Source: Jackrogersella multiformis (taxonomy: Eukaryota > Ascomycota > Sordariomycetes > Xylariales > Hypoxylaceae). Taken from it: DNA of 64,000 bases. Below the pieces are notes generated by a model. That model had not been told where the DNA came from. It saw only the letters and a program-made list of their open reading frames with translations, and did not search any database. Positions 23,379 through 34,654 of the stretch are shown piece after piece. The stretch lies in NCBI GenBank assembly GCA_902806575.1, contig CADCXD010000001.1:4092001-4156000 (forward strand). The letters are read 5' to 3'. A program made the position numbers and the translations under genes. Position 1 is the stretch's first letter. Each line of letters opens with the position of its first letter.

Positions 23379-25297
23379 TCCATATCATGAACCCCTGTCC
23401 CATATCCCCCACGCACCCGTCGATACATACCTAGGTACGTAGTAGTGTAAATTTATCAACATATCCAGCGATGCTTAGATAATGGGATGACTCAGCTGCA
23501 TGGATAACGAGATGACAAGTGACAAGTCGTATATCAACCAGCCTTATATAAATCCCTTCTTATTTCAAGAGATGGCCTTTGACGTCTGTGTTAGCTGTGT
23601 TCTGATTATATGGCCAAGAGTATCGCATATATAAACATTCTAACATTCATCACTTCACTGTTTAGGCACGATGTATCAATAATCAATGGCAGTATAGGGG
23701 CGCTTGTAGCATTGTAGAACATGACGAGCGCTCCCTTGCCTGTGTCGTTTCTAGGATTGTATATGCTTCTGCTGTTAATGGTTATATGTTCTTACCGGCC
23801 GAGAAAGAGCCCAGAGAGAGAGAGAGAGAAGGGGGCCGCGGGATCGACGCCGGGACTCAGGAGCCGCATTAAATATCCACATGTGTGTGGTTGAACCAGA
23901 GTCTAGAATTTGCAAACAGTCATGCTCTCGAGAAGATCGCCCTTGCGTATCAGAGGAAGTTTGACTGCGCCTTCTTATAGAAAATTGTTGGAGAAGCGTG
24001 GTCGGGCATTTCACATGCGCACTCGACGGTTGGCGTATTTCAACGAGCCGTCGGCACGGAGCCGAGCGAGCTCATACGTGGTCTTGACCTTTAGGCATCG
24101 GATGTCGCGCTGGCACTGGGAAACCGCTGCTCACGGACGCCTCTTTTATATTGAATGTTCCAACCCATGTTCTGCGCTCACCGCTCCGACCAGGCTTCGC
24201 CGCTCGCGGATAGCATTGCGATCTCGCCAGTACGACGAATTGGTGTCAATTACTCTGCCATAACCTTGTAGTATAATTGCACCGACAGTCTCTTTCGTAC
24301 TTAGTAAGGGTTTACATTGCTGAATTGGGTCTTAATTATCATAGTAGTTACTATGCTGTGGCGATGATGTGGCGATACTGTGACTTGTCTCTTGATAGAG
24401 ATGGCCGGCAGCGGCACGGGATTCTAAGGTTGCTACGGTAAATCGATATTGGGGGCCGGTGGTTGCGGAGTACGGATATCGGGTATCCACTCGGTAGTCG
24501 GTCATCTTGGCCTAGGGATAGAATTAGTGCAGAGCCTCCTTAGTTGAAGTCAGGGAAATCAGGAAATAGGTCAATGGCTATAATCCCATTGGTTAGGTGC
24601 TCATATGTAATGCATCTTTAACATCTTATAATATGGATACCGGCTGCATGATACCAACCTGAAGTGTCTACGACCTTACATACTTGGGTACTGCGAGGTC
24701 ATTTAGCGTAATAGGCGGTCCTAACGTTATCCGATCGGTTGCCAAGTTTTCTTCTTATCTCGCCGGCGCATTCTTTAGCCACTGCCGGTGCGCTGTTCTT
24801 CCTTCTTGCTGGCATCGCGGTAGACAAAGACGCTTGAGGAGGTACTCGGGGCGGCTCGCTGGGGCCATGACCCGGAAATCTTAAAACTTGGGCACAAATC
24901 TATCAGGCTGGGAGATAGCAACTGTATCATCGCTGAGATCCATTAAACCAACAGTTGAGGATCTGGTTCAATTCTGTTTGCGGCGGTTCTCGGTCAACAC
25001 CTTGAAGCAAGACACGCGCACCGGGAATCAGGCGGTGTCATGGAAATCGGAACCATTCGAATTTTTCTTAATGGAGAAGGTTGCGACCAGGGAACTTGAG
25101 CGGCTCCGGCTTCTCATATACATATGAATCATATACTGGGTTACTGCAGGTTAATAAATTCAAGGTGATTCCCCTTGATACCAGTTTTGTCTGTGACCTG
25201 TATCCTTCGCGACTTGTGATACCCTCGCCAAAAAATTTCAAAATCTGAAAGTTGTTGTTAGCCATCTAGAGGTATCTGTCATTTTATCTTTAGAAAG

Positions 25298-26284
25298 ATG
25301 GCGGATCTTGGAGTCCCGACTCCCCAGGATCCTGAGCACATAAGATCGAACAGCATTCGAACGACGAGTTCTGACTCGACCATGTCACTTCGTTCCACTT
25401 CAGTCTGTTCCAGAGCATGGACTTATATGCTAGAGCCTGTTCGTCCGTCGGGATTTGTTGAATTCGAACTGCTTATTTTGACTTTGTAAGTAGTTTTTTT
25501 TTTTTGAAGAAAAGGCCAGAAAGATTCAAGATATGCTGGAAGCAGAGTAGACACCATGTGTTGACCGGTCCAATGTCTATGAATGATTCGGGTTCTCGGA
25601 TATACTTGCTAACATTTGCTCGTTTATAGCTGCACCGGTATTCAAGATGCTATCTCCTTCCCCGACTACCACTGCTTCGCTTCGAACCAGACGGGGAATA
25701 CGGTTTTCCTCGTGCTGGCGATCATACTACCCCACCTGGACGGCGAGATGTTCATCACGGCAAATATCGGGACGGCCCTTGGCTTCTTCCTCTTAGGAGC
25801 TTGGATAACCGGACAGATAGGCCATATCATCGGCCCGCGGCTGCGAATATGGCTCGTCTGTTGCAACTTCATACAATCGTGCCTAGTATTCGCCGCCGCA
25901 GCTATGCAATACATACACGGAATAGATGTAAAAGGCACCAGCGCGTTAATCGCCATAGGGCTACTGGCATTTGCATCCGGTAGCCAAGTCGTGCAGTCGC
26001 GTTCCTTCCAGATGACGGAGATAAGCACGGCTATGGCGACTGCCGCTTGGGTTGACCTGATAATCGATCCAGGATTACTTAAGGTGAAGAATCGACCACG
26101 TACAAGGCGGGCCGTGTTCCTCGCGGCGCTAGTCCTAGGGTCACTCGCAGGAGCGGGTATCTACCGATCTGTTGGGTCTTGGGTGGCCATCTTGATATCC
26201 GCTGCTGGGAAAATGCTCGTCACGGGAATGTATTTGTTCAACAGCGCCGAGAAAGCTAAGACCACAGACCAAGATGCGTGTTAG
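25298..26284 (+). CDS. DUF1275 (YoaK-like) multi-pass membrane protein
   Basis: Two exons (25298-25485 and 25630-26284), 280 residues; the intron (144 nt, GTAAGT) contains a poly-T run. After a Ser/Thr-rich cytoplasmic N-terminus there are about six to seven hydrophobic helices. The DUF1275 landmarks are CTGIQDAISFPDY (a D.isf segment), FASNQTGNTVFL (the .G.QTGN.v motif), GFFLLGAWI, ALIAIGLLAFASGSQVVQSR and the cytoplasmic MATAAWVDLIIDP. The family is widespread in fungi and bacteria, and its substrate is unknown. It lies divergent from the nitrate transporter but 3.6 kb away, so a functional link is not implied. Confidence 0.9.
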
Positions 26285-26970
26285 GTGGTGATACGGTACA
26301 TGCGATATTAAAGATAGAAAGCGACCGGATAGATTTAATTTAAGCCAATTTTTGACAAACTTGTATGCATATGGATACTTGGAGATCGGAAGATTTTTTG
26401 GGATGGGTGAATGATTAGGTATTCTAAAAGAAGGTAAATTGAAGTGGTGGCATTTGTTTCTAACGAGCGCTGAAGCATTTCGAGAATCTGGATTGAAGTG
26501 GTGTAAGTGGTGTAAGTGTGTACCTTAGTAAGTGTAGGCTGGTATATGTATTTACAAGGGTACCTAGTAGAGTTTGTATTAGATAAGCAAATGCAACCCC
26601 ACCCAGCCCATCCTGCTTACTACATAGTAGATAGGTACCTAGCAGCCTAGGTACTAATTAATAAAGTTTTCCTAATTAACCTTATTGAATCACCTGCACG
26701 CGCGACTCGGTGTGACATGGCTCGAGCTTTTTTTTAGGCGGGTCTCTTAAGTTGTATCGACAGCTCGGAACTCTCCATCATTAATGCATCCCTTCTAGGC
26801 ATGTATTATGTAGCGCCCACTGTCACCTCGACAAGAAACGACATACCTACCTACCTACATAACCTACAATGCTTATACAAAGTTGTTCCCTAGTAGACTA
26901 TTATTCCCTTTTTTCTCGTGTCAATTGATTTCATGTTTCTCATGGAGCTCACGGGTTCCAACGCGTCTTC
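26285..26970. other. Intergenic before RecQ helicase gene
   Basis: No gene. It contains TAGGTACCTAG/CCTAGGTAC sequence at about 26630-26652, CTACCTACCTACATAACCTAC at about 26847-26867, and ACGCGT at 26961-26966, immediately before the RecQ ATG. Confidence 0.5.
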
Positions 26971-29900
26971 ATGACTCGAAACAATCTCGGCGATCATTTA
27001 ACTTGGCTTCTCGCGAATGTTGCTATAAACGCGCCAAACGCGCCTCTTCTACCACCAGCTTCTAATCAACCACAGTCCGATCCCATATCTTCTCTTGACC
27101 GTCCCACCAATTCGCGTTCCGAAACGCGTACTACTCAATCTTTTACCGAGCCACCTTTATATCCAATTCTTCCAGTTGCTCGGTCTCTGCAACCCGAACC
27201 ACCTAATGTGTCGGCGAAACCGGTGGCCAAATTACTCCAAGTGCCCGGAGGGGATACGGTAGCAGAAAAAGAAAGAGAAAGAATGGGGCGTTTATCAGCG
27301 AAATCTGGATCCAAACGCCCAACTCTCGTTCTCCGCCAGGAGCAATTACTCACTCCGACTTCTACACGCGGAGGGGCTGCGGGGTCCCTTGCAAAGGAGT
27401 ATACGACATTGCTGAAGAACTCAGGTTGGATTCCTCGTTCTATTTGGATGCGGGAGTATAGCTAAAATAATATGATAGGTGTAGCGAATTCGGCCAAGAA
27501 AAGAACGTCGCCTCGACACCAGTTTCTAACTCCAGGCCCGACATTAGGAAGCGACCATACCTTCGACACCGTCGACCTAACTAATGACGACGAACTAACT
27601 TCACCTAAATCTGTTGCTTTCGGCGGCAATATTAGGCTATGGAGTGAAGATTTTGCTGCGCGGCCCGGTCCGATTTCTACCCCCACCGAAAATTCAGTTG
27701 CGTTCGGAACCGACATTGCGCTCTGGGACGAGGAGCATGCTGTACGGGCGGAACCTATTTCCACTACCGAAGGCTCGGTAGCGTTTGGGACTGATGTCAT
27801 GCTATGGGAGGAAGAGCGGGCTACACGGCCAGCACCGCTAACCCCCAAGAGAGGGAAGAAAAGAAAAAGCGATCAGATCAGTCACCCGCCTGCTACCACC
27901 GTCGCAGATGCAGATGACTTCACCGATATTTACGAAGTTCTATCTGAAGAGGAGATTCTACAGTCTCATCTAAAACGATCTCCAACCAAATCACCCGCAA
28001 AGGCAAAGCTAAAGACTACGGTTGCCCAAACACCATCGAAGTCCGTAGCTCCGTTCAAGGCAGAAACTTCCCGTCGAGCTAATAGAGGGGCCACCCCCCT
28101 AAATGATTCGATATTCGATACTGAGCGCACTATTAAGCAGTCCCCCCCTAAGACATCACGGAAAGACAAGACTCTTCGTGATGTGCCAGTTACTACTGGG
28201 GGCAAGGATGCCGTCCTTTCAAGGCATGATTTGTCTTCGGACAATGCCCCTGAGACTCCTAAAGCACAGACGACACAGCGGTCTCAGATTTCGAAGCGTG
28301 ATGACCGGATTATCGAGGATTCTGACGATGATGTTATTACGCCTCCTGCTTACAACCCGCCTGGAAGCACGGCTCACTCGATCGGCCGTCCTAAGGCGTC
28401 TGTTCGAGGGTCCCAGGCTGACGACTACGTTGTCGCCTACGATACGCCCTCGAAGATGAGGCAAGCGGCTTCAAATGAAAGACAAACACCGTTCCGTTCA
28501 CCTAGAAAAACTAAGCAGAGCACATCATCTAAACTCGAAACAATAAGGAGCGATGATCATGACACAGATGCGGGTCCTTCGCAAGGGCCTCAGCCTCTAT
28601 ATGAAATAAATATTGCGATCGACGACGAAGAGAAAGGTGCCATCCTTGAATTGTTCCTAGCCCAACCGTCGGTCATCGAGAGGAAGAGAAAATCTTTGGA
28701 AGATAAATTTCGAAACAATAAGGATGCTTACATGCAGTCACTTCAAAAGGGAGACCTCGCGCCGAGAGGCCAGCTCAAGCGAGAGAAAGAGCAGCTAACA
28801 CAGCAGCAAATAGCCTTGGATGAGCTCTGCACCGAATTTCGTTCATACGAGGATGTTGAACTTAAGAAAGAGGCTCTGATTTCGCGGATAACGGATGCCT
28901 ACGACCAGGATCTGGATACACAGGACGACGAGGCTCGACTCGAGGAGCTAGAGGCCTTGCTTAAGGAGCGTCGATTATCGTTGAAGGATAGCGTTGTGAA
29001 GGCGGGCATCAATAATCGAAATCTTTTTGGGGATGACGAGGTTCAAAACACCAAAACAGACCACGTTAACCCTACCGTGAAAGCAACTCAGCCGGCTAGA
29101 ACTGCTCAACCAGTAAGCTTCTCGCGGGAGTCAACCCTCATCCAACGAGGAGGCACCCAAGTTATCCTCCAGACCCAGCTCCCTCAGGAATTGGATCCCT
29201 TTCGACCTACTACTAGACAGGATTATAACGAGCCACAACTACAAACGCAGAGTTCGATGGGGAGACACCGTCGTCCGGTTGCTCCTCCTTCACCCGATAT
29301 CGATGAAATGATCGATGAGCAGCCGCCTTTCACCATAGCTAGCAGCAGGCTGGCAAGAACCCCAACTCGTCAGAAGTCGACTGTCACCGTGGAACCGGAC
29401 CCTTACGCTTTTGATGACGACGACGACGACTTATTTGAGGACCCCTTGCCTCCGCCTACTCGCCGAACAGCAAAGAAGGCAGCAACGAACGTTCAACAAC
29501 CGGTTGCGAGGGCCCATAGGAGCCCGGGCAAAGCAAAATCTAGCCACCATCAAGGCTACCATAGCGATTACAGTGACGATGTTGACATGGCCCAGGTTGC
29601 AGAGGAATTTGACCTTCAGCAGTCATCATCAGAAAACAGGCCACCTAGAGCCCGGCGTCCTGTGCTTTCCGAGACGTCGGGAAATGCAAACGTGCGGCCA
29701 CACAAGACGGCTGTCCAGAAGACTGTGGATCCATTGATGTCGGCCCAGATTCCACGCGAGATAAAAACTCGACCATGGTTTAGAGACGTGAGGAGAGCAT
29801 TGAAGGATAGATTCAGGATGACCGGATTCAGACACAACCAGCTCGAGGCAATCGATGCCACTTTGGCAGGGAAGGACGCGTTCGTCCTAATGCCTACAGG

Positions 29901-32509
29901 AGGCGGGAAATCTCTCTGCTACCAACTCCCGGCTGTCATCACCAGCGGAAAAACGCACGGCGTCACAGTCGTCGTATCTCCCCTTCTTAGCTTAATGCAG
30001 GACCAGGTAGATCATCTAAAAGCGCTGAATATCGTCGCGGCTTCGTTCAGTGGTGATACGCCGCCAGGTGAGCGTACTGAGATTATGGGGTACTTGAAGG
30101 AACGGAACCCCGAGCTTCATTTACAGCTTCTCTACGTTACGCCTGAAATGATCAACAAAAGCCAAGCCTTCCTAAATGGATTGCATGCACTTTATCAAAA
30201 CAACAAGCTCGCTCGCCTCGTCATCGACGAAGCCCATTGCGTGAGTCAATGGGGTCACGACTTTCGGCCGGACTACAAAGAACTTGGCAGTTTTCGAGAT
30301 AAGTTTCCCGAAGTACCCCTGATGGCTTTGACAGCCACCGCGACTCAAAACGTCATCCTGGATGTTAAACATAATCTAAAAATCGAAAAATGCGCAACGT
30401 TTACGCAGAGCTTCAACCGTCCTAATCTTTACTATGAGGTCTTGAGAAAGGAGAAGGAGAATGTTGAAACCATTGCCGACCTGATCAACGAAAAATACAG
30501 CGGGAAAACAGGCATAGTCTACACGCTCTCTCGCAAGTCGGCGGAGAAGATCGCCGAGAAGCTGCGAGGCTATGGCATAGCAGCCCAGCATTACCATGCC
30601 AGCATTAAAGTCGAAGAAAAGGTGGAAGTCCAGAAGCGATGGCAGGCCGGGCGGGTCAAAGTTGTTGTCGCGACGATAGCCTTCGGTATGGGAATCGACA
30701 AGCCTGATGTTCGCTTCGTCATCCATCACTCAATCCCAAAAAGCCTCGAGGGATACTACCAGGAGACTGGCCGTGCCGGCCGAGACGGCTTGCCATCTGA
30801 ATGCTATTTATACTTTAACTACGGCGACGTCTCTACCCTGAGGAAGCTTATATCGGGTGGCGACGGCAGCGAAGATCAGAAGGAAAGGCAAAGGAACATG
30901 CTGAACACCGTGGCAGCCTTCTGCGACAACCAGAGCGATTGCCGCCGAGTTGAGATCCTCCGTTACTTCGGGGAGTCATTCGAGAAAGAGCAGTGTGGTA
31001 AAACCTGCGACAACTGCCTAAATAATGAAGAATTCGAGCAAAATGACTGTAGCGAATACGCGGTAGCCGCGCTAACGATTATACAGTCTCAGAGAAGACT
31101 CACGCTTAACCAATGTACGGATTTTTTGATGGGGAAGAAGAAGCTTTCGGAATACAAACCAGGGACCGAGCAGTACCGCGGCATGGCGAAGCAGATGCCC
31201 AAAAATGAGGTACATCGCATCATCGACCGGCTCGTTGCTGAGGATGCATTAAGGGAAGAGAATCAGTTCAACCACAAGGCTAGGATGGCCATTCAATATT
31301 TCAAGGTGAGAAGCCGCATGCCAACTTCTGGTTTCTTTCGCTAACGCTTTACTATAGATCGGGCCTGGAGCACGCGCCTTCTTTAGTAACCAACGCCGAC
31401 TTCTCCTGACTACCCGAGTTAAGGGCAAGGATAGCCAGAGCGGTGCGTCTAAAACGCAGACACGGATCAGTAAGCCGGCTACTGCTGCGTCGAAACGGCT
31501 AACCGCTGGCAATATCCCATCTACAAATGTGTCCTCGCCTGTTCTAGGTAAGGAACGAAAAAAGAAAGGGAAGGCTGTGGCGATGCTGGACGACGAAGAG
31601 AGCGACGAGGACTATTCTAGATTCAGTAACGGGTATGCGAAAGATGGATTTGTAGTGCCCGATGATACCGATGACGATTTTGAGACGATGGGCCCTCAAT
31701 CTAGAGGCCGACCTCAACCTAGATCGCTTGGCCCGCCAATATCACACGATGTGCGGATGAGCGACGCCGAATTGACTGGCCTCCATGACGATATCATAAG
31801 CAGCTTCCTCGAGGCCGCTAAAAACCTAGAAGAGAACCTGCGGAACTCCAAAAATTTACGTCAACCTATTTTCACCGAGCTGCAGCTCCGGGAGATGGCT
31901 ATAAGATGGACCGTGGGGCTGGATGAAATACGTTCGATTCCCGGTGTCAACAGCGACAAGGTGGACAGGTACGGCAGTGCGTTTTTGCCACTGATTCGAC
32001 AGTACCACGAGCGGTATCTGGAGATCATGAGCCCCCGAGCTGCCACCGCCACCGCCATAGCGTCTGGCTCGCGTAATGTGGTGGACCTTGTATCAAGTGA
32101 CGAGGAAATGGAAGACATTGACTACGATGACGGAAACCCGGACGGCCAGGGTGCTATATCATCTTACTTCCCCGGCGGTCCAGCTGGGCGCACAGGGCGA
32201 GGCGCCACAGCGTCCCGTGCGCGCTCGACGTCCTCGGCGCCTCGGGCATCGAAGGGAAATACGTGGCGCGGGGGCAAGAAACCATTTCAGCGTCGATCCT
32301 CCGGGGCCTCTAGCAGGGGAGGCAAGTCTTACGGAGGCGTCAAGAAGAAGGCTACAGCCGGCAGCCGGAAGACCACGAGCGGCACGTCTTCCGCGTCATT
32401 CGGGGGGCAGACGCGGGCAGGCAAGTCAAGCGGGGGAGCCGGCGGCAGCAGCAGGGCCAAATCCCAGGGCGCTAGTAATAGTGGCGGAATCGGACTCATG
32501 GAGTATTGA
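26971..32509 (+). CDS. SGS1: RecQ family ATP-dependent 3'-5' DNA helicase (Sgs1/BLM, QDE-3 type)
   Basis: Three exons are inferred: 26971-27424, 27479-31305 and 31358-32509, giving 1810 residues. The first junction uses a weak donor (GTTGGA) and is the least certain, while the second is clear. The disordered N-terminal half holds a triplicated SVAFG..LW..E motif (27610 onward) and a VDLTNDDE element that looks like a SUMO-interacting motif. Helicase: motif I MPTGGGKSLCYQLP (about 955-968), DEAHCVSQWGHDFRPDY (about 1067), and motif VI QETGRAGRDG (about 1245). The zinc-binding cysteines CGKTCDNCLNN and an RQC winged helix follow, then an HRDC domain (about 1575-1645), another SIM-like VVDLVSSDEE, and a Gly/Ser/Arg/Lys-rich tail. 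The role is dissolution of recombination intermediates and replication-fork repair. In Neurospora QDE-3 is also needed for quelling. Confidence 0.96.
27610..27855 (+). repeat. Three tandem 27-28-residue repeats in the RecQ N-terminus
   Basis: Units start at 27610, 27694 and 27775 with the consensus SVAFG.[DN]...LW.E..A.R..P[IL][ST]. Spacings of 84 and 81 bp show slightly unequal units. The DNA identity is moderate, so the duplication is not recent. The core is an aromatic/acidic short linear motif within disordered sequence. Confidence 0.85.
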
Positions 32510-33199
32510 CGAACCGAGTCTTGTCTCGTCTCGTCTCTTTCGGGATGGAGTGGAATGGAGTGCGCAAGCTACATTACTTACATACTTGCTTAGATACCTA
32601 CAACACTTAAACAAGTGCTTTTCACGCTTCTTCTTTTTTTTCTTGCATGGCTTGGATGACTGCATGGTACGGTACGGGCACGCGGCGTGTTGAAGGCGTT
32701 TTAAGTGTGTCTTGCTACTGTTGTCGTCATTGTTAGCGTAGCCCAGCTGAGTAAGGGCGGAGGTATCTACTGCGAATATACGTAACTTGAACTACTTACC
32801 TCCTATTCGTATCTAAGCGTAGAGCCTGTCTGTTGTTATGTGTTTCACCCTAAACCCTTAAGCCCTCTCAGTATCATAGACAAGACAAGATAGATGTCAA
32901 ACTTTTGTCGTGACGAGGTGTAGTTGCATCTTAAACTGAAACTAACGAGGAAAACTGGAAGCCCAGCACACATACACATGCACACATATATACGTATAAG
33001 CTGCTTAGGCAATGGTAAATGTATATCCTCGACCTACGTACCAATGTATTTCCATGTTCCATCCATAACCCCCTAAGTAGTCGTAGCAATCGGTAGCTTT
33101 CATCTAACCACTACTCTCACACTCTACCTAATATCATACTATGTTATGCTAGCACCTCCCAGCCGTATCCCTCAGTCCCTCCCCAAGCTCCCTGTCATT

Positions 33200-33280
33200 G
33201 AGAGGAGAGAAGGGGAGAGGAGAGAAGGGGAGAGGAGAGAAGGGGAGAGGAGAGAAGGGGAGAGGAGAGAAGAGAGAAAA
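33200..33280. repeat. 15-bp purine minisatellite, about five copies
   Basis: The unit GAGAGGAGAGAAGGG is repeated about five times almost perfectly. The plus strand is pure purine (GA/GGA), so it could form triplex DNA. It lies in the spacer downstream of RecQ and KAR9. Confidence 0.93.
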
Positions 33281-33644
33281 AAGGAAGAGGGAAAAACAAC
33301 CTCTCCCAAAAAGAAGAACAGAGCGAGATGAGAGACATACATAGGTAGCAATTATGCAAATGTTTACATATCCCGTAATCTAGGAATCATGCCTTAAGTA
33401 TCGTTCCGTAGTTCCATCATGTAACTAGGTAGACTACTACGTTGTAGGATAACTAGGCACCTAGGTATTAATCGACAAATGGATCCGACTGACCTGTTTA
33501 CCCAGGGACCTAGGTGAGCTCACTTACTTACTTTCCTACTAACCTACCGAAAGGGATTCACAGCTCGTATACCAAACTACGTGTATAAACAGAGACAGGC
33601 ATACACACCCCCCGGTTGAAAACCCAATATCGCACCACGTTCAA

Positions 33645-33706
33645 TTCAGGTTCAGGTTCAGGATCAAGTTCATGATCAAGTTCTGGTTCACGATCAAGAT
33701 CAAGCG
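33645..33706. repeat. Hexanucleotide repeat (TTCAGG / ATCAAG variants)
   Basis: About ten 6-bp units alternate among TTCAGG, ATCAAG, TTCATG, TTCTGG and TTCACG. It is a diverged hexamer array with no ATG-led frame of interest. Confidence 0.8.
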
Positions 33707-34654
33707 CACGAAGTGATGGTTCAATACCAATTCTCAAATTTATGGACTACATCTCCGGCGCCGCGCCACCCAATGCATCTTTCCCGCCTCTCCTCTTCCT
33801 CCCGCTTCCCCGCGCCGCCTACCGCGTGCCGCTGGCCTTTGCACACGCAGCCGGCGAGCGGGCTCCGCGCGTAGGCGGGTAGGGGACATATCATACAACA
33901 CGCAACGCTTCGCTGGCTTCGCTTACCCCGGGGTTTCCGTCCGTCCTCGCCGAGGATGACAGCGGCGGTTCCCATTACCTCCTCTCGGTTATTCGCTGTC
34001 CTTTCCTAGACCTCTCTTCCCGCATGGTCTCTTGGCATGCTCAGTCTGTCCGCTTTCTGGAACCGTAAGGCGCTTGCTTGCTCGCTCTCCCGCAACTTGA
34101 TGCCAGCTACCTCCTTTCCCTCGCGGAACGCTCGCGGTCAAAGAGTTTGAGTTGCGATGACGACAAAAAGACATAAATAAGAGGTATCATTGTGATGGGC
34201 CCATATCCATGACGGCCCCCCTTCGCTGAAACCTGAAACCTGAAAAATACAAAAATTAAAAAAAGAATTCCTCGAGAACGCCTTAGCCCACCTCCGCAAA
34301 TTCGCCATGCTGCGTCTGCCCTCGTTCCGCGTCAAGGTGTGGCGGGATGGTAATGGACATGTGATAAATAATCCAACCGCAAGGAAACGTGTCGCTATGC
34401 GTAATTGCTCTGCCCTTAACGAGATTCTTGCCGACCGCAAGCCCGTTACCGACTATGCAACGTAGATGCCGGTACTTTCGAAAAGCAGTCCTTCGTGGTA
34501 TCATTGGAGTAGAATCGAACGCAAAGAAACGAAGCCCGTCTAGTGGTCCTTCAAAAATGGGAAAGTTACAAGGGGAGAGGTAGCTAGGCCCTCCACCGTA
34601 GTGCTCGCGGTGAGCTGCAGGATCGTCTTGATAGCGAAAACGAGAGTTTGCTAT

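Larger units (their letters stand above)
21668..25297. other. Gene-poor intergenic region between divergent nitrate transporter and DUF1275 genes
   Basis: About 3.6 kb. Open frames up to 119 codons show no conserved motif. Features seen: GATA-type sites in the left part, a dense CCTAGGTACC palindromic patch at 23347-23378, a GA-rich tract near 23812-23830, and otherwise mixed sequence. No transposon ends were recognised. Confidence 0.5.
32510..34654. other. Intergenic between convergent RecQ and KAR9 genes
   Basis: About 2.1 kb without a supported gene. It contains a 15-bp GA-rich minisatellite (33200-33280), a hexanucleotide TTCAGG/ATCAAG tract (33645-33706) and CCTAGGT elements near 33460 and 33508. 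The GC-rich open frame at 33721-33975 has no family signature. Confidence 0.5.

Noticed and set aside
33146..33331. Frame encoding an ERREG repeat protein
   Set aside because: It is only the translation of the GA-rich minisatellite.
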